DNA of 64,000 nt from Sphingomonas ginsenosidivorax. Its GTDB lineage: Bacteria; Pseudomonadota; Alphaproteobacteria; Sphingomonadales; Sphingomonadaceae. Below are positions 22,617-33,682 of this stretch, in pieces. Under the pieces are notes generated by a model. The model saw only the letters and a list, made by a program, of their open reading frames with translations. It had not been told where the DNA came from and did not search any database. The position numbers and the translations under genes were made by a program. Location: NCBI RefSeq assembly GCF_007995065.1, contig NZ_VOQR01000001.1, forward strand, positions 2,049,001-2,113,000, read 5' to 3'. The number at the start of each line of letters is the position of its first letter. Position 1 is the stretch's first letter.

Positions 22617-23320
22617 GCCGTCTTTCGATCCTCACGCGGCTGCGCGGCGACCGCAGCGGGCTCGCCTTGCTCGAATTCGCGCTCAGCGCGCCGATCGTGC
22701 TCACGCTCGGCCTCTGCGGAATCGAAGTCGGCAACGAAGCGCTCGTCCACATGAAGCTCAGCCAGATCGCGCTGAACCTCGCCGACAACGCCTCGCGCGT
22801 CGGCTCGCTCAGCTCGACGAACATCGAGACGATGCGGGAAGGCGACATCAACGACGTGTTGCAGGCAGCACGGCTGCAGGGCGCCGCGATCAACCTCACG
22901 ACCAACGGCCGCGTGATCGTCTCCAGCCTGGAGAACGTCAGGCAAAGCTACGACACGGCGGCGGTCCAGCGCATTCACTGGCAACGCTGCATCGGGAAGA
23001 AGAGCGGGACGGGCTATGAGTCGAGCTACGGGACGACGCGTTCAACCGACGGAACGAGTGACAACGTCGCCGATGCCGGCACGCTGACTACCAGTGGTAT
23101 GGGCGACGCGGGCGCGCAGGTAAGCGCCCCGGTCGCCTCCGGCCTCATGTTCGTCGAGATCAACTATCTGTACCAGCCACTGGTCATGAACTGGGTGATC
23201 TCACCCATCCGCATGCACTATACCGCGTCGCTGATCGTCCGGAACAACCGGGACTTCAAGCAGATCTACAACCCGCTGAACTCAGCGACCAGATCCACCT
23301 GCAACCTCTACAAGGTATAG
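22613..23320 (+). CDS. TadE-like pseudopilin-type protein
   Basis: 235 residues. LRGDRSGLALLEFALSAPIV is the Tad-type N-terminus (Gly then a hydrophobic helix with Glu), followed by MKLSQIALNLADNASRVGSL, a segment typical of TadE/TadF C-terminal regions. ATG 22613 overlaps the previous stop as ATGA; ATG 22607 is also in frame. Last gene of the cluster, ended by a strong hairpin shared with pdhB. Confidence 0.78.
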   Translation: MSRLSILTRLRGDRSGLALLEFALSAPIVLTLGLCGIEVGNEALVHMKLSQIALNLADNASRVGSLSSTNIETMREGDINDVLQAARLQGAAINLTTNGRVIVSSLENVRQSYDTAAVQRIHWQRCIGKKSGTGYESSYGTTRSTDGTSDNVADAGTLTTSGMGDAGAQVSAPVASGLMFVEINYLYQPLVMNWVISPIRMHYTASLIVRNNRDFKQIYNPLNSATRSTCNLYKV

Positions 23321-23346
23321 CAGGCCGCGGTCCCCCGCGGCCTGCT
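23319..23346. terminator. bidirectional hairpin between the Tad-like cluster and pdhB
   Basis: Perfect 12-bp stem agcaggccgcgg / ccgcggcctgct with a tccc loop, lying between convergent genes. There is no long T run, so it could be an attenuator-like or two-way terminator. Confidence 0.7.
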
Positions 23347-23353
23347 GAAACCC

Positions 23354-24784
23354 TTACCCCTTGTACGTCACCTTCTTCACGGCCTTCACGACCTTCGCCA
23401 CGTCGACCAGCGCGAGCTTCTCGAGGTTCGCCGCATACGGCAACGGCACGTCCTCGTTGGCGACGCGCAGCACCGGTGCGTCGAGGTCGTCGAAGCCGTG
23501 CTCCATCACCACCGAAACGATCTCCGACGCGATCGAGCAGGTCGCCCAGCCCTCTTCGACGACGACCATGCGGTTGGTCTTCTTGAGGCTTTTCAGCACC
23601 GTCTCGGTGTCGAGCGGACGCAGCGTGCGCAGGTCGATGACCTCCGCCTCGATGCCGTCCTTCGCCAGCTGCTCGGCGGCTTCGAGGCTGATGCCGACGC
23701 CGATCGAATAGCTGACCAGCGTGACGTCCTTGCCCTCGCGCATGATCCGCGCCTTGCCGATCGGCAGGACATGGTCGTCGAGCTTGGGCACGTCGAAGCT
23801 GCGGCCGTACATCAGCTCGTTCTCGAGGAACACGACCGGATCCTCGGTGCGGATCGCCGCCTTGAGCAGGCCCTTCGCATCGGCCGCGTCATACGGCGCG
23901 ATCACGATCAGGCCGGGGACGCTGGCGTACCACGGCGCATAGTTCTGCGAATGCTGCGCACCGACGCGGCTCGCCGCACCGTTGGGGCCGCGGAACACCA
24001 TCGGGCAGCGCATCTGGCCGCCCGACATGTAGTTGGTCTTGGCGGCCGAGTTGATGATGTGATCGATCGCCTGCATCGCGAAGTTGAACGTCATGAACTC
24101 GACGATCGGACGCAGCCCGCCCATCGCCGCGCCCGTACCGATACCGGCAAAGCCATATTCGGTGATCGGCGTGTCGATGACGCGCTTGTCGCCGAACTCC
24201 TCGAGCAGCCCTTGCGTGACCTTGTACGCGCCCTGGTACTGCGCGACTTCCTCGCCCATCACGAAGACGCGCGGATCGGCGCGCATTTCTTCCGCCATCG
24301 CGTCGCGCAGCGCCTCGCGGACGGTCGTCTTGACCATCTCGGTGCCCTCGGGGATCGCGGGATCGGTCTTGCCGGTCTTCTCGGCGGAGGCGACGAGCTG
24401 CTGCGTGCCGCTCTCGGCCTTGGCGGGCGACGCGCCCTCGGGCACCGGCGGCGCGTTGCCGTCGCTCGGGGTTTCCTTGGGCGCGGCGTTGGCGGCCTCG
24501 CCCGCGACGGCGTCCTTCGGCTTGGCGTCGCTCGCGCTCTCGCCGTCCTCGAGGATCGTCGCGATGACGGTGCCGACCTTCACGTTGTCGGTACCCTCGG
24601 CAACCGCGATCGAGCCGATCGTGCCCTCGTCGATCGCCTCGAACTCCATCGTCGCCTTGTCGGTCTCGATCTCGGCGAGGATGTCGCCCGACTTGACGCT
24701 GTCGCCTTCCTTGACGAGCCACTTGGCGAGCGTGCCCTCTTCCATCGTCGGGGAGAGCGCGGGCATCTTGATCTCGATCGCCAT
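23354..24784 (-). CDS. pdhB: pyruvate dehydrogenase E1 component subunit beta, with N-terminal lipoyl domain
   Basis: 476 residues. Residues 1-80 form a biotinyl/lipoyl domain ([20 protein letters not shown]; lipoyl-lysine in [13 protein letters not shown]), then a long Ala/Pro/Glu linker, then the E1-beta core ([58 protein letters not shown]). The extra lipoyl domain on E1-beta is a known alphaproteobacterial form. The ATG shares a base with the pdhA stop (TGATG). It acts with PdhA to decarboxylate pyruvate in the pyruvate dehydrogenase complex; the E2 and E3 genes are not in the window. Confidence 0.97.
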   Translation of the reverse strand: MAIEIKMPALSPTMEEGTLAKWLVKEGDSVKSGDILAEIETDKATMEFEAIDEGTIGSIAVAEGTDNVKVGTVIATILEDGESASDAKPKDAVAGEAANAAPKETPSDGNAPPVPEGASPAKAESGTQQLVASAEKTGKTDPAIPEGTEMVKTTVREALRDAMAEEMRADPRVFVMGEEVAQYQGAYKVTQGLLEEFGDKRVIDTPITEYGFAGIGTGAAMGGLRPIVEFMTFNFAMQAIDHIINSAAKTNYMSGGQMRCPMVFRGPNGAASRVGAQHSQNYAPWYASVPGLIVIAPYDAADAKGLLKAAIRTEDPVVFLENELMYGRSFDVPKLDDHVLPIGKARIMREGKDVTLVSYSIGVGISLEAAEQLAKDGIEAEVIDLRTLRPLDTETVLKSLKKTNRMVVVEEGWATCSIASEIVSVVMEHGFDDLDAPVLRVANEDVPLPYAANLEKLALVDVAKVVKAVKKVTYKG

Positions 24785-25845
24785 CAGTACTTCTCCACCA
24801 GGACGTCGGTATAGAGTTCGGACGGATCCGGCTCGGGCGTCTGTTCGGCGAAATCGGCGGCTTCGTTCACGGTCTTCCTGATCTCTTGCTCGATGGTTTT
24901 CAGGTCCGCCTCGGACACGCCCTGCGCGTCGAGCAGCTTCTTGACGTGGTCGATCGGGTCGGACTTGTCGCGCACCGCCTGGACCTCGTCACGGCTGCGA
25001 TACTTGGCGGGGTCGGACATCGAATGGCCGCGATAGCGATAGGTCTTCATCTCGAGGATGATCGGACCCTTGCCCGCGCGGACCCAGGCGAGCGCCTCCT
25101 CGGCGGCACCGCGGCACGCCAGCACGTCCATGCCGTCGACCTGGATGCCGGGAATGCGGAACGATTCGCCGCGGCGGAACAGCTGGTCCTCCGACGACGA
25201 GCGGTTGACGCTGGTGCCCATCGCATAGCCGTTGTTCTCGATCACGTAGATGATCGGCAGCTTCCAAAGCTCGGCCATGTTGAAGCTCTCGTACACCTGG
25301 CCCTGGTTCGCGGCGCCGTCGCCGAAATAGGCCATGGCGACGCCGCCATCCTCGTTATACTTGTGCGCGAAGGCGAGACCGGTGCCGAGCGACACCTGCG
25401 CGCCGACGATGCCGTGGCCGCCGTAGAACTTCTTCTCGGTCGAGAACATGTGCATCGAGCCGCCCTTGCCGCGGCTGATGCCTTCGCCGCGCCCGGTCAG
25501 CTCGGCCATGATCACCTTGGGGTCGATCCCGTAGGCGAGCATGTGGCCGTGATCGCGGTAGCCCGTGATCACCGAGTCCTTCTCGCCGTCGAGCCCCGAC
25601 TGCAGCCCGACCGCGACCGCTTCCTGGCCGATGTAGAGGTGGCAGAAACCGCCGATCAGCCCGAGCCCGTAGAGCTGGCCCGCCTTTTCCTCGAACCGGC
25701 GGATCAGCAGCATCTGCTTGTAGAAGTCGAGCAGCTCTTCCTTGGTCGCTTCGTACGGCGTCGGTTCCGCGGGACGTTCGCGGTTGGAGATCGGGGGCTC
25801 GGCGATTGCGCGAACCTGCTGGGCAGCGGGGGGGGCTTTGGCCAC
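24784..25845 (-). CDS. pdhA: pyruvate dehydrogenase E1 component subunit alpha
   Basis: About 353 residues from GTG 25845 ([10 protein letters not shown]), with GAGG upstream. Thiamine diphosphate-binding motif: [20 protein letters not shown], with [37 protein letters not shown] and the active-site segment [20 protein letters not shown] are present. It pairs with PdhB, immediately downstream with a one-base overlap. The more distant upstream codons in frame lie in the intergenic region. Confidence 0.96.
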   Translation of the reverse strand: MAKAPPAAQQVRAIAEPPISNRERPAEPTPYEATKEELLDFYKQMLLIRRFEEKAGQLYGLGLIGGFCHLYIGQEAVAVGLQSGLDGEKDSVITGYRDHGHMLAYGIDPKVIMAELTGRGEGISRGKGGSMHMFSTEKKFYGGHGIVGAQVSLGTGLAFAHKYNEDGGVAMAYFGDGAANQGQVYESFNMAELWKLPIIYVIENNGYAMGTSVNRSSSEDQLFRRGESFRIPGIQVDGMDVLACRGAAEEALAWVRAGKGPIILEMKTYRYRGHSMSDPAKYRSRDEVQAVRDKSDPIDHVKKLLDAQGVSEADLKTIEQEIRKTVNEAADFAEQTPEPDPSELYTDVLVEKY

Positions 25846-26045
25846 GATGTGGGAAACCTCGTTTTCCGTAGGGGAGTTGCAGCGCCTATAGGCGCGGTCG
25901 GACCCGAACATCAATTCCCGTTGCCGCAATGATGCCGGACCGACGGCCTACCCCCGCACGATTTCGTTCGGGATAGCCCTGTCTTACCCGTATCAAGCAC
26001 ATCCCGGTTGCCCTGCGCTCCCTCGGCCGCCTAAAGCCGCCGGCG
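25846..26045. other. 200-bp gene-free stretch between divergent pdhA and MFS genes
   Basis: It should hold both promoters, but I could not mark boxes with confidence. I see no riboswitch, repeat or tRNA. Confidence 0.5.
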
Positions 26046-27326
26046 ATGGACACCCCGCCGCATCCGTTCCGGATCGCCAACTTCCGCGCCTATTGGGCGG
26101 CCCGCCTGATGATGACGCTGGCGCAGAACGGCATGATCATCGTGATCGGCTGGCAGACCTATACCATCGCGCGGACGACCATGACGCCCAGCGCCGCCGC
26201 CGCGCAGCTCGGGTTGATCGGCCTGCTCCAGTTCATCCCCCTGTTCGTGACGACGCCGATCACCGGCTGGGTCGCCGACCGGTTCGACCGTCGCTGGATC
26301 GCGCGAATCACCGTATCGCTGCAGATCGCGTGCGCGCTGACGCTGGCGCTGGTCACCTACGAGGGCAGCATGACGCTGCCGGTGCTGTTCGGCGTCGCGG
26401 TCGCGCTGGGGCTCGGCCGGGCATTCTCGGGCCCCGCCTTCGGTGCGCTCGCGCCCAATCTCGTGCCGCGCGAAGTCCTTCCGACCGCGATCGCGCTCAG
26501 CTCGATCTCGTGGCAGGCCGGTGCCATCGCCGGCCCCGCGATCGGCGGCTATGCCTATGCGATCGCCCCTTACGCCGCCTATGCGCTGGCGACGGCGTTG
26601 TTCGGGCTGGCCCTGGTCTGCCTGTTGCTCATCGGCCCCGTCCCGCGCAGCGTCCCCGTCGGCAAGGCGCACCCGCTGCGCCAGATCGCCGATGGCCTGA
26701 CCTATGTCTTCCAGAACAAGCTGGTGCTGGGCGCGATCACGCTCGACCTGTTCGCGGTGTTCCTCGCGGGCACCAGCGCGCTGCTGCCGATCTACGCGCA
26801 CGACATCCTCAAGGTCGGGCCTCGCGGCCTCAGCGAGCTCGCCGCCGCCCCTGCGGTCGGCGCGGCGGTGATCGCGGTGATCTTCTCGATCCGCCCGCTG
26901 AAGCACAATGTCGGTCCGCGCATGCTGATATCGGTGCTGATTTACGGCGCGGCCACGATCGCGTTCGGGTTGTCGACCTCGATGCCGCTCAGCCTTGTCG
27001 CGTTGACGGTCGCGGGTGCGGCCGACATGTTCTCGGTCTATATCCGCTCGTCGCTGATCCAGCTCTACACCCCCGACGACAAGCGCGGCCGCGTCGGCGC
27101 GGTGTCGCAGCTGACGATATCGGCGTCGAACGAGCTGGGCGAAGCCGAATCCGGCTTCCTCGCCGCAGGCCTCGGGCCGGTCGGCGCGGTGCTGGTCGGC
27201 GGGGGCGGCGCGATCGTCGTGACCTTGTTATGGACGTGGCTGTTCCCCAGTATCCGCAATGCGCGGACCTTCGATCCGCCCACGACGTTAATCGACCCCG
27301 TCAATAAACCGGAGACCGTGTCATGA
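26046..27326 (+). CDS. MFS transporter, MFS_3/enterobactin-exporter-like type
   Basis: 426 residues, about 12 membrane helices. N-terminal [20 protein letters not shown] and the inter-helix loop [15 protein letters not shown] (the D-R-x-x-R-R motif of this group) are typical; [20 protein letters not shown] and [20 protein letters not shown] mark the middle and C-terminal half. Substrate unknown. Its stop overlaps cysK as ATGA, so the two are coupled; a link to sulfur or cysteine metabolites is possible but unproven. Confidence 0.88.
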   Translation: MDTPPHPFRIANFRAYWAARLMMTLAQNGMIIVIGWQTYTIARTTMTPSAAAAQLGLIGLLQFIPLFVTTPITGWVADRFDRRWIARITVSLQIACALTLALVTYEGSMTLPVLFGVAVALGLGRAFSGPAFGALAPNLVPREVLPTAIALSSISWQAGAIAGPAIGGYAYAIAPYAAYALATALFGLALVCLLLIGPVPRSVPVGKAHPLRQIADGLTYVFQNKLVLGAITLDLFAVFLAGTSALLPIYAHDILKVGPRGLSELAAAPAVGAAVIAVIFSIRPLKHNVGPRMLISVLIYGAATIAFGLSTSMPLSLVALTVAGAADMFSVYIRSSLIQLYTPDDKRGRVGAVSQLTISASNELGEAESGFLAAGLGPVGAVLVGGGGAIVVTLLWTWLFPSIRNARTFDPPTTLIDPVNKPETVS

Positions 27327-28243
27327 AGGCCAATTCGATCCTGGAGACGATCGGCAATACGCCGCATGTCCGGTTGAACCGCCTGTTCCCCGATTCCGAG
27401 GTCTGGGTGAAATCAGAACGCTCGAACCCCGGCGGCTCGATCAAGGACCGTATTGCGGTCGCGATGATCGAGGCGGCGGAGAAGGACGGCCGCCTCCAGC
27501 CCGGCGGCACGATCATCGAGCCGACCAGCGGCAACACCGGCGTCGGCCTGGCGATGGTTGCCGCGGTCAAGGGCTACAAGCTGATCCTCGTCATGCCCGA
27601 GAGCATGAGCGTGGAGCGCCGCCGCCTGATGCTCGCTTATGGTGCGAGCTTCGACCTGACCCCGCGCGAGAAGGGCATGAAGGGCGCGATCGAGCGCGCG
27701 CTGGAACTCGTCGAACAGACCCCCGGCGCGTGGATGCCGCAGCAGTTCGAGAACGGCGCGAACATCGACGTCCATGTCCGCACCACCGCGCAGGAGATCC
27801 TCGCCGACTTCGCCGACGCACCGATCGACGTGCTGATCACCGGCGTCGGCACCGGCGGCCACATCACCGGCGTCGCCGAGACGCTGAAGAAGGTCTGGCC
27901 GAACCTCAAGGTCTTCGCGGTCGAACCCGCCGCCTCGCCGGTTATCGCCGGCGGCCAGCCGGGGCCGCACCCGATCCAGGGCATCGGCGCGGGCTTCATC
28001 CCGGGCAACCTCCACACCCAGTGCCTCGACGGCGTGATCGAGGTCGACGCCGCGGTCGCCAAGGACATGGCGCGCCGCTCGGCGACCGAGGAAGGCATGC
28101 TGGTCGGCATCAGCTCAGGCGCGACGCTCGCCGCGATTCTGCAGAAGCTGCCCGACCTGCCCGACGACGTCCGTGTGCTGGGCTTTAACTACGACACCGG
28201 CGAGCGCTATCTGTCGGTTCCGGACTTCCTGCCCGAACAGTGA
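27323..28243 (+). CDS. cysK: cysteine synthase A
   Basis: 306 residues of a fold-type II PLP enzyme. PLP-lysine 41 lies in [15 protein letters not shown], the substrate-binding TSGNTG is in [18 protein letters not shown], and the PLP-phosphate glycine loop is [15 protein letters not shown]. It makes cysteine from O-acetylserine and sulfide in the cytosol. Translationally coupled to the MFS gene upstream, and overlapped at its stop by the cell wall hydrolase. Confidence 0.95.
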   Translation: MKANSILETIGNTPHVRLNRLFPDSEVWVKSERSNPGGSIKDRIAVAMIEAAEKDGRLQPGGTIIEPTSGNTGVGLAMVAAVKGYKLILVMPESMSVERRRLMLAYGASFDLTPREKGMKGAIERALELVEQTPGAWMPQQFENGANIDVHVRTTAQEILADFADAPIDVLITGVGTGGHITGVAETLKKVWPNLKVFAVEPAASPVIAGGQPGPHPIQGIGAGFIPGNLHTQCLDGVIEVDAAVAKDMARRSATEEGMLVGISSGATLAAILQKLPDLPDDVRVLGFNYDTGERYLSVPDFLPEQ

Positions 28244-29541
28244 CAGACTCCCTATCGGCGCGCGGGATGACGATCCTGCGCGCAGGCCTGGCCGGCATCG
28301 CAGCACTCGCGATTGCCGGCCCGCTTCTCGTCATCGCCAATCCCCCCAGCATCGCGCCGCCGCCAAAGGTGGTGGTGCCGCGCGCGCGCGTCGTGCCGAA
28401 AGCCGAGCTGCCGCCGGTCGAACCCGTGCGCTTCGTCGCGCTGGCCCCGCAGGACGCCCGTGCGTTCAACGCGACCGTGCCGTTCTCGACCGATCCCAAT
28501 CCCGCCGCGCGGCCTTTCACCTTTGCCGGCGCGCCCGACGACCTCGCTCGCGCGACCGACTGCCTCGCGGCGGCCGTCCTGTACGAGGCCGGCGACGACG
28601 CGGTCGGCGAACAGGCGGTCGCGCAGGTCGTCCTCAACCGGCTGCGCCACCCCGCCTTCCCCAAGACGGTGTGCGGCGTCGTGTTCGAAGGCTCCGACCG
28701 CACCACCGGCTGCCAGTTCACCTTCGCCTGCGACGGCGCGCTGGTCCGCCGGCCCTCCGAACCCGGCTGGAAGCGCGCGCGCGAGATCGCAACGGCGGCG
28801 CTGGCCGGATCGGTCTACAAGCCGGTCGGCTACGCGACGCATTACCATACCGACTGGGTCGTGCCCTATTGGCAGTCGAGCCTCGACAAGGTCGCGGCGG
28901 TCCACACGCACCTGTTCTTCCGCTGGACGGGATGGTGGGGCACGCCTGCCGCGTTCAATCGCCATGTGCTGAGCGGCGAGCCCGCGATCGCCAAGCTCGC
29001 CGGGCTGTCCGACGCGCACGGCATGGGCACCGCGCTCGCCGTCAGCGCGGACGGCGAAGCGATGATCGCCGGGCTCACGCTCAACGCCCGCGGCCTCGCA
29101 CCGCTGCCGTCGGACCCGAACAGCTTCCTGACCTCGCTCGATCCGCGGCAGGCCGACGGGTTTGCCGCGCTGGCGCTGAGGGCGTGCGGCGACCGTCCGC
29201 GTTGCAAGGTCATGGGCTGGACCGATCCCGGCGACATGGGCTTCCGCCTCCCGCTCACCGACGAGCAGATCGCCGCGCTCTCGTTCAGCTATCTGCGCGA
29301 CCGCGCCGCCGGCTATGAGCGAACGCTGTGGAACTGCACCGAGTTCAAGCCCGTCGCCGGGCGCCAGTGCATGAAGCGACAGCTGATGCGCGCGACCGCC
29401 GCGCAACCGTTGCCGCCGTCGCTGCCGGACGCGGACGAGGCCCCCGCCCCGCCCGTCGCCGAGCTCGAAGGGGTCCGGCGCAAACCGCCCCAGGCCACGC
29501 CCGGCGCAGCGCCCGCAGCGGCAGTTTCGACCGGCAGCTAG
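28240..29541 (+). CDS. SleB-type cell wall hydrolase (Hydrolase_2 domain), exported
   Basis: 433 residues. An N-terminal hydrophobic segment ([20 protein letters not shown]) exports or anchors it. The Hydrolase_2 domain lies at about residues 105-230: [59 protein letters not shown] and [14 protein letters not shown], where Glu in YEAGDD is the expected catalytic residue. The C-terminal third is variable and Pro/Ala-rich. The start may be GTG 28240 (overlapping the cysK stop) or ATG 28267. Confidence 0.85.
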   Translation: MTDSLSARGMTILRAGLAGIAALAIAGPLLVIANPPSIAPPPKVVVPRARVVPKAELPPVEPVRFVALAPQDARAFNATVPFSTDPNPAARPFTFAGAPDDLARATDCLAAAVLYEAGDDAVGEQAVAQVVLNRLRHPAFPKTVCGVVFEGSDRTTGCQFTFACDGALVRRPSEPGWKRAREIATAALAGSVYKPVGYATHYHTDWVVPYWQSSLDKVAAVHTHLFFRWTGWWGTPAAFNRHVLSGEPAIAKLAGLSDAHGMGTALAVSADGEAMIAGLTLNARGLAPLPSDPNSFLTSLDPRQADGFAALALRACGDRPRCKVMGWTDPGDMGFRLPLTDEQIAALSFSYLRDRAAGYERTLWNCTEFKPVAGRQCMKRQLMRATAAQPLPPSLPDADEAPAPPVAELEGVRRKPPQATPGAAPAAAVSTGS

Positions 29542-29704
29542 GCCCCGCAAAAAACCTTCTCGCACACCCGCCAGTCCCTGTATCGAATTGGCGGTTCGCG
29601 CGTTACACTCCCGACCATCCAGCCGTTCTCCCTCCGGGAGGCGGCGATCGGCATGCAGGCAACGCGAATACGCGCGCCAGCGCCAGCACATGAGGACGAT
29701 AGAT

Positions 29705-30349
29705 ATGCAAACTCCGGGCGACACGGCGATTTCCAGGCGCGGCATCTTGGCGGGCGGTGCCGTAACCGCCGCGCTGACCACCGTGCCGTTCGCGGAGGCC
29801 GAGGCACAAGGCACCCCGCGCGCCGAGGACAAGCCGGTGACGATGAAGGTCTCGCTGAAGATCAACGGCACGAACCGCACGCTCGACGTCGACACGCGCA
29901 CGACCCTGCTCGACGCGCTGCGCGAGAACCTGCACCTGACCGGCACCAAGAAGGGCTGCGACCACGGCCAGTGCGGCGCCTGCACCGTGATGGTCGACGG
30001 CAAGCGGATCAATTCCTGCCTCAGCCTCGCGGTGATGCACGAAGGCGATGCGGTCACGACGATCGAGGGCCTCGGCACACCGGAGAAGCTGCATCCGATG
30101 CAGGCGGCGTTCGTCAAGCATGACGGCTATCAGTGCGGCTATTGCACGCCGGGCCAGATCTGCTCGGCGGTCGCGGTGCTTGCCGAGATCAAGGCCGGTG
30201 TCCCCAGCCATGCGAGCGCGAGCCTGACCGGTGGGTTCGAGGCGAGCAACGCCGAGATGCGCGAGCGGATGAGCGGCAACATCTGCCGCTGCGGCGCCTA
30301 TTCCAACATTCTCGAAGCGATGGCGGACGTCGCGGGAGCCAAGGCATGA
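29705..30349 (+). CDS. paoA: periplasmic aldehyde/isoquinoline-type oxidoreductase, [2Fe-2S] subunit (PaoA-like)
   Basis: 214 residues. A Tat signal ([20 protein letters not shown]) precedes two [2Fe-2S] domains: the plant-ferredoxin-type cluster Cys85, Cys90, Cys93 and Cys105 ([19 protein letters not shown]), and the helical cluster in [20 protein letters not shown] and [10 protein letters not shown]. Start ATG 29705 with GAGGA upstream; ATG 29690 is the alternative. First of three coupled genes for a molybdenum hydroxylase of the xanthine-oxidase family, paralleling E. coli paoABC. Confidence 0.93.
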   Translation: MQTPGDTAISRRGILAGGAVTAALTTVPFAEAEAQGTPRAEDKPVTMKVSLKINGTNRTLDVDTRTTLLDALRENLHLTGTKKGCDHGQCGACTVMVDGKRINSCLSLAVMHEGDAVTTIEGLGTPEKLHPMQAAFVKHDGYQCGYCTPGQICSAVAVLAEIKAGVPSHASASLTGGFEASNAEMRERMSGNICRCGAYSNILEAMADVAGAKA

Positions 30350-31308
30350 AGCCCTTTACCTACGAGCGCGCCAAGACCCCGGCGGATGCCGCCAAGGCCG
30401 TGGCCGCGCGACCGAACGCGAAGTTCATCGCGGGCGGCACCAACCTTCTCGACCTGATGAAGCTGGAGATCGAGGCCCCGGCGCATCTGGTCGACGTCCA
30501 GGACCTGAAGCTCGACCGCATCGAGCCCACCCAGGACGGCGGCCTGCGCGTCGGCGCGTTCGTGACGAACACGACGCTCGCGGCCGACGAGCGCGTCCGC
30601 CGCGATTACGGCGTGCTCAGCCGCGCGATCGTCGCGGGTGCCAGCGGCCAGCTGCGCAACAAGGCGACGACCGCAGGCAACCTGCTGCAGCGTACGCGCT
30701 GCCCTTATTTCTACGACACCAACCAGGCGTGCAACAAGCGCAAGCCCGGGTCGGGCTGTGCCGCGATCGGTGGCTATAGCCGCCAGCTCGGCATCGTCGG
30801 GACCAGCGATGCCTGCATCGCCACCTATCCCGGCGACATGGCCGTCGCGATGCGCGTGCTCGACGCGAGCGTCGAGACGATCGATCCGCGTGGCCAGACC
30901 CGCACGATCCCGGTCGCCGACTTCCACCGTCTCTGGGGCAACACCCCGCATATCGAGACCGCGCTGGCGCCGGGCGAGCTGATCACCGCGGTCACGCTGC
31001 CCAAGCCGATCGGTGGCACGCACATCTACCACAAGGTCCGCGACCGCGCGTCCTATGCCTATGCGCTCGTCTCGGTCGCGGCCGTGATCCAGCGTGACGG
31101 CAGCGGTCGCGTCGCGGTCGGCGGCATCGCGCCCAAGCCTTGGCGCATGGCGGCGGCGGAAGCGCAGCTGCCGCGCGGCGCCAAGGCGGTCAGCGCGACG
31201 CTGCTCGCCGGTGCCAAGCCCACGAATGACAACGCCTTCAAGCTCCCGCTGGTCGAGCGCACGCTCGCCGCGGTGATGGCCGAAGCGCAGACGGTAAAGG
31301 GGGCCTGA
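30346..31308 (+). CDS. paoB: molybdenum hydroxylase FAD subunit (PaoB-like)
   Basis: 320 residues. FAD-binding N-terminal region [20 protein letters not shown], then [20 protein letters not shown] followed by an extra Cys-rich stretch ([20 protein letters not shown] and [17 protein letters not shown]), the [4Fe-4S]-binding insertion of PaoB-type subunits. It passes electrons from the iron-sulfur chain to the acceptor. Start overlaps the paoA stop as ATGA. Confidence 0.93.
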   Translation: MKPFTYERAKTPADAAKAVAARPNAKFIAGGTNLLDLMKLEIEAPAHLVDVQDLKLDRIEPTQDGGLRVGAFVTNTTLAADERVRRDYGVLSRAIVAGASGQLRNKATTAGNLLQRTRCPYFYDTNQACNKRKPGSGCAAIGGYSRQLGIVGTSDACIATYPGDMAVAMRVLDASVETIDPRGQTRTIPVADFHRLWGNTPHIETALAPGELITAVTLPKPIGGTHIYHKVRDRASYAYALVSVAAVIQRDGSGRVAVGGIAPKPWRMAAAEAQLPRGAKAVSATLLAGAKPTNDNAFKLPLVERTLAAVMAEAQTVKGA

Positions 31309-31312
31309 TCCC

Positions 31313-33520
31313 ATGAAGTTCGACACACCCGCGACGACCAACCCGATCGACCAGCTGAAGGTCGTCGGCAAACCGCACGATCGCATCGACGGCAAGTACA
31401 AGACCACCGGTACCGCGGACTATGCCTATGAGCATCACGAAGCCGTGCCCAACCAAGCCTATGGCTATGTCGTCGGGTCGGCGATCGCCTCGGGTCGCAT
31501 CTCGCGTATCGACCTGAGCGCCGCCAAGGCAGCACCGGGCGTGCTGACGATCGTCACCGCGGACAATGCCGGCACGCTGACCAAGGGTGATTTCAACACC
31601 GCCAAACTGCTGGGTGGTCCCGAGATCCAGCATTACCACCAGGCGGTCGCCCTCGTCGTCGCAGAGACGTTCGAACAGGCGCGGGCCGCGGCCTCGCTGG
31701 TCCGTATCGACTATGCGCGCGGCAAGGGTCGTTTCGACCTCGCCACCGAGCTCAAGACCGCCCCGCTCAAGGCCGATGGCAAGGACAAGCCGCCGGTCGA
31801 CCGCGTCGGCGACTTCGAGGGCGCATTCGCCAAGGCGGCGGTGACGATCGACCAGCGGTACACCACGCCCGATCACAGTCACGCGATGATGGAGCCGCAC
31901 GCCACGATGGCGGCGTGGGACGGCGACAAGGTTACCTTATGGACGTCGAACCAGATGATCGCCTGGGGCAAGGGCGACGTCGCCAAGACGCTCGGCATCC
32001 CCAAGGAGAATGTCCGCCTGATCGCGCCCTATATCGGCGGTGGTTTCGGCGGGAAGCTGTTCGTCCGCGCCGACGCGATCCTCGCGGCGCTCGGTGCGAA
32101 GGCGGCAGGCCGTCCGGTCAAGGTCGCGCTGACCCGGCCGATGATGTTCAACAACACCACCCACCGTCCCGCGACGATGCAGCGCATCCGGATCGGTGCC
32201 GACAAGTCGGGCAAGATCACCGCGATCGCGCACGAGAGCGGCTCGGGCGATCTGCCCGGCGGCGGTCCCGAGACCGCAGTGTCGCAGACCCGGCTGATGT
32301 ACGCGGGTGCCAATCGCCTGACGTCGATGCGCCTCGCGGTACTCGACCTGCCCGAGGGCAATGCGATGCGCGCGCCCGGCGAGGCACCGGGCCTGATGGC
32401 GCTCGAGATCGCGATGGACGAGATGGCCGAGAAGCTGAACATGGACCCGGTCCAGTTCCGCATCGTCAACGACACGCAGGTCGATCCCGAAAAGCCCGAG
32501 CGACGCTATTCGCACCGCCAGTTCGTCCAGTGCCTCGAACAGGGGGCAGCGAAGTTCGGCTGGGACAAGCGCACGGCGAAGCCCGCGCAGGTCCGCGACG
32601 GCCGCTGGCTGGTCGGCGTCGGCATGGCGGCGGGGTTCCGCAACAACATGCTGATGAAGTCGGCCGCTCGCGTCGGCATCGACAAGAAGGGCATGGTCAC
32701 CGTCGCCACCGACATGACCGACATCGGCACTGGCACCTACACGATCATCGCGCAGACTGCCGCGGAGACGATGGGCGTCGACATGGACAAGGTCATCGTC
32801 CTGCTCGGCGATTCGAGCTTCCCGGCGTCGGCCGGCTCGGGCGGCCAGTGGGGCGCGAACAACTCGACCGCGGGCGTCTATGCCGCGTGCATGAAGCTGC
32901 GTGAGGCGATCGCGCTGAAGGCGGGGTTCAACTCGGCCGACGTGCAGTTCGCCGATGGCAAGGTCCGCTCGGGCAACCGGTCGATCTCGCTCGCCGAAGC
33001 CGCGGGTGACGCCGGTCTCTCGGCCGAGGACGCGATCGAATATGGCGACCTCGACAAGAAGTTCCAGCAGTCGACCTTTGCCGGGCACTTCGTCGAGGTC
33101 GGCGTGGATGCCTATACCGGCGTGGTCCGCATCCGCCGGATGCTCGCGGTCTGCGCCGCGGGTCGTATCCTCAACCCGAAATCAGCGCGCAGCCAGGTGA
33201 TCGGCGCGATGACCATGGGTGCAGGCGCGGCGCTGATGGAGGAACTCGCGGTCGACAAGCGGTTCGGCTTCTTCGTCAACCACGACCTCGCCGGCTACGA
33301 AGTGCCGGTCCACGCGGACATTCCGCACCAGGAGGTCGTGTTCCTCGACGAGGTCGACGAATATTCCTCGCCCATGAAGGCCAAGGGCGTCGGCGAACTG
33401 GGCCTGTGCGGCGTCGGCGCGGCGATCGCCAACGCGATCTACAACGCCACCGGCGTCCGCGTCCGCGACTATCCGATCACGCTCGACAAGCATTTGGCCA
33501 AGCTGCCCGCAGTCGCGTGA
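31313..33520 (+). CDS. paoC: molybdenum hydroxylase molybdopterin-binding subunit (PaoC-like)
   Basis: 735 residues. Cofactor segments include APYIGGGFGGKLFVRADAIL, GNAMRAPGEAPGLMALEIAM and GSGGQWGANNSTAGVYAACM; the catalytic glutamate is in KAKGVGELGLCGVGAAIANA. Three codons after paoB. The trimer would oxidise aldehydes in the periplasm using a molybdopterin cytosine dinucleotide cofactor. No XdhC/PaoD-type chaperone gene is seen next to it. Confidence 0.94.
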   Translation: MKFDTPATTNPIDQLKVVGKPHDRIDGKYKTTGTADYAYEHHEAVPNQAYGYVVGSAIASGRISRIDLSAAKAAPGVLTIVTADNAGTLTKGDFNTAKLLGGPEIQHYHQAVALVVAETFEQARAAASLVRIDYARGKGRFDLATELKTAPLKADGKDKPPVDRVGDFEGAFAKAAVTIDQRYTTPDHSHAMMEPHATMAAWDGDKVTLWTSNQMIAWGKGDVAKTLGIPKENVRLIAPYIGGGFGGKLFVRADAILAALGAKAAGRPVKVALTRPMMFNNTTHRPATMQRIRIGADKSGKITAIAHESGSGDLPGGGPETAVSQTRLMYAGANRLTSMRLAVLDLPEGNAMRAPGEAPGLMALEIAMDEMAEKLNMDPVQFRIVNDTQVDPEKPERRYSHRQFVQCLEQGAAKFGWDKRTAKPAQVRDGRWLVGVGMAAGFRNNMLMKSAARVGIDKKGMVTVATDMTDIGTGTYTIIAQTAAETMGVDMDKVIVLLGDSSFPASAGSGGQWGANNSTAGVYAACMKLREAIALKAGFNSADVQFADGKVRSGNRSISLAEAAGDAGLSAEDAIEYGDLDKKFQQSTFAGHFVEVGVDAYTGVVRIRRMLAVCAAGRILNPKSARSQVIGAMTMGAGAALMEELAVDKRFGFFVNHDLAGYEVPVHADIPHQEVVFLDEVDEYSSPMKAKGVGELGLCGVGAAIANAIYNATGVRVRDYPITLDKHLAKLPAVA

Positions 33521-33549
33521 TCGCGACTGGCTGAGGGTCGCCTACCCTC

Positions 33550-33643
33550 CGTCATGCCGGACTTGGTCCGGCATCCATCGTGCCGCATACTCGAACGTTC
33601 GGGAATTGCGGTGCCATGGACCCCGGACCAAGTCCGGGGTGAC
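33550..33643. repeat. REP-like palindromic repeat, family A variant (copy 5)
   Basis: Arms cgtcatgccggacttggtcc and ggaccaagtccggggtgacg around a variable centre, the acttggtcc sub-type. It lies between convergent paoC and the queuosine-precursor transporter gene. Confidence 0.8.
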
Positions 33644-33682
33644 GGAACGTGCGGGTCGATAGGCACTCCTAATCGACGATAT

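Noticed and set aside
25846..26045. Possible riboswitch or sRNA between pdhA and the MFS gene
   Set aside because: No conserved riboswitch block or stable hairpin with a T run was found.
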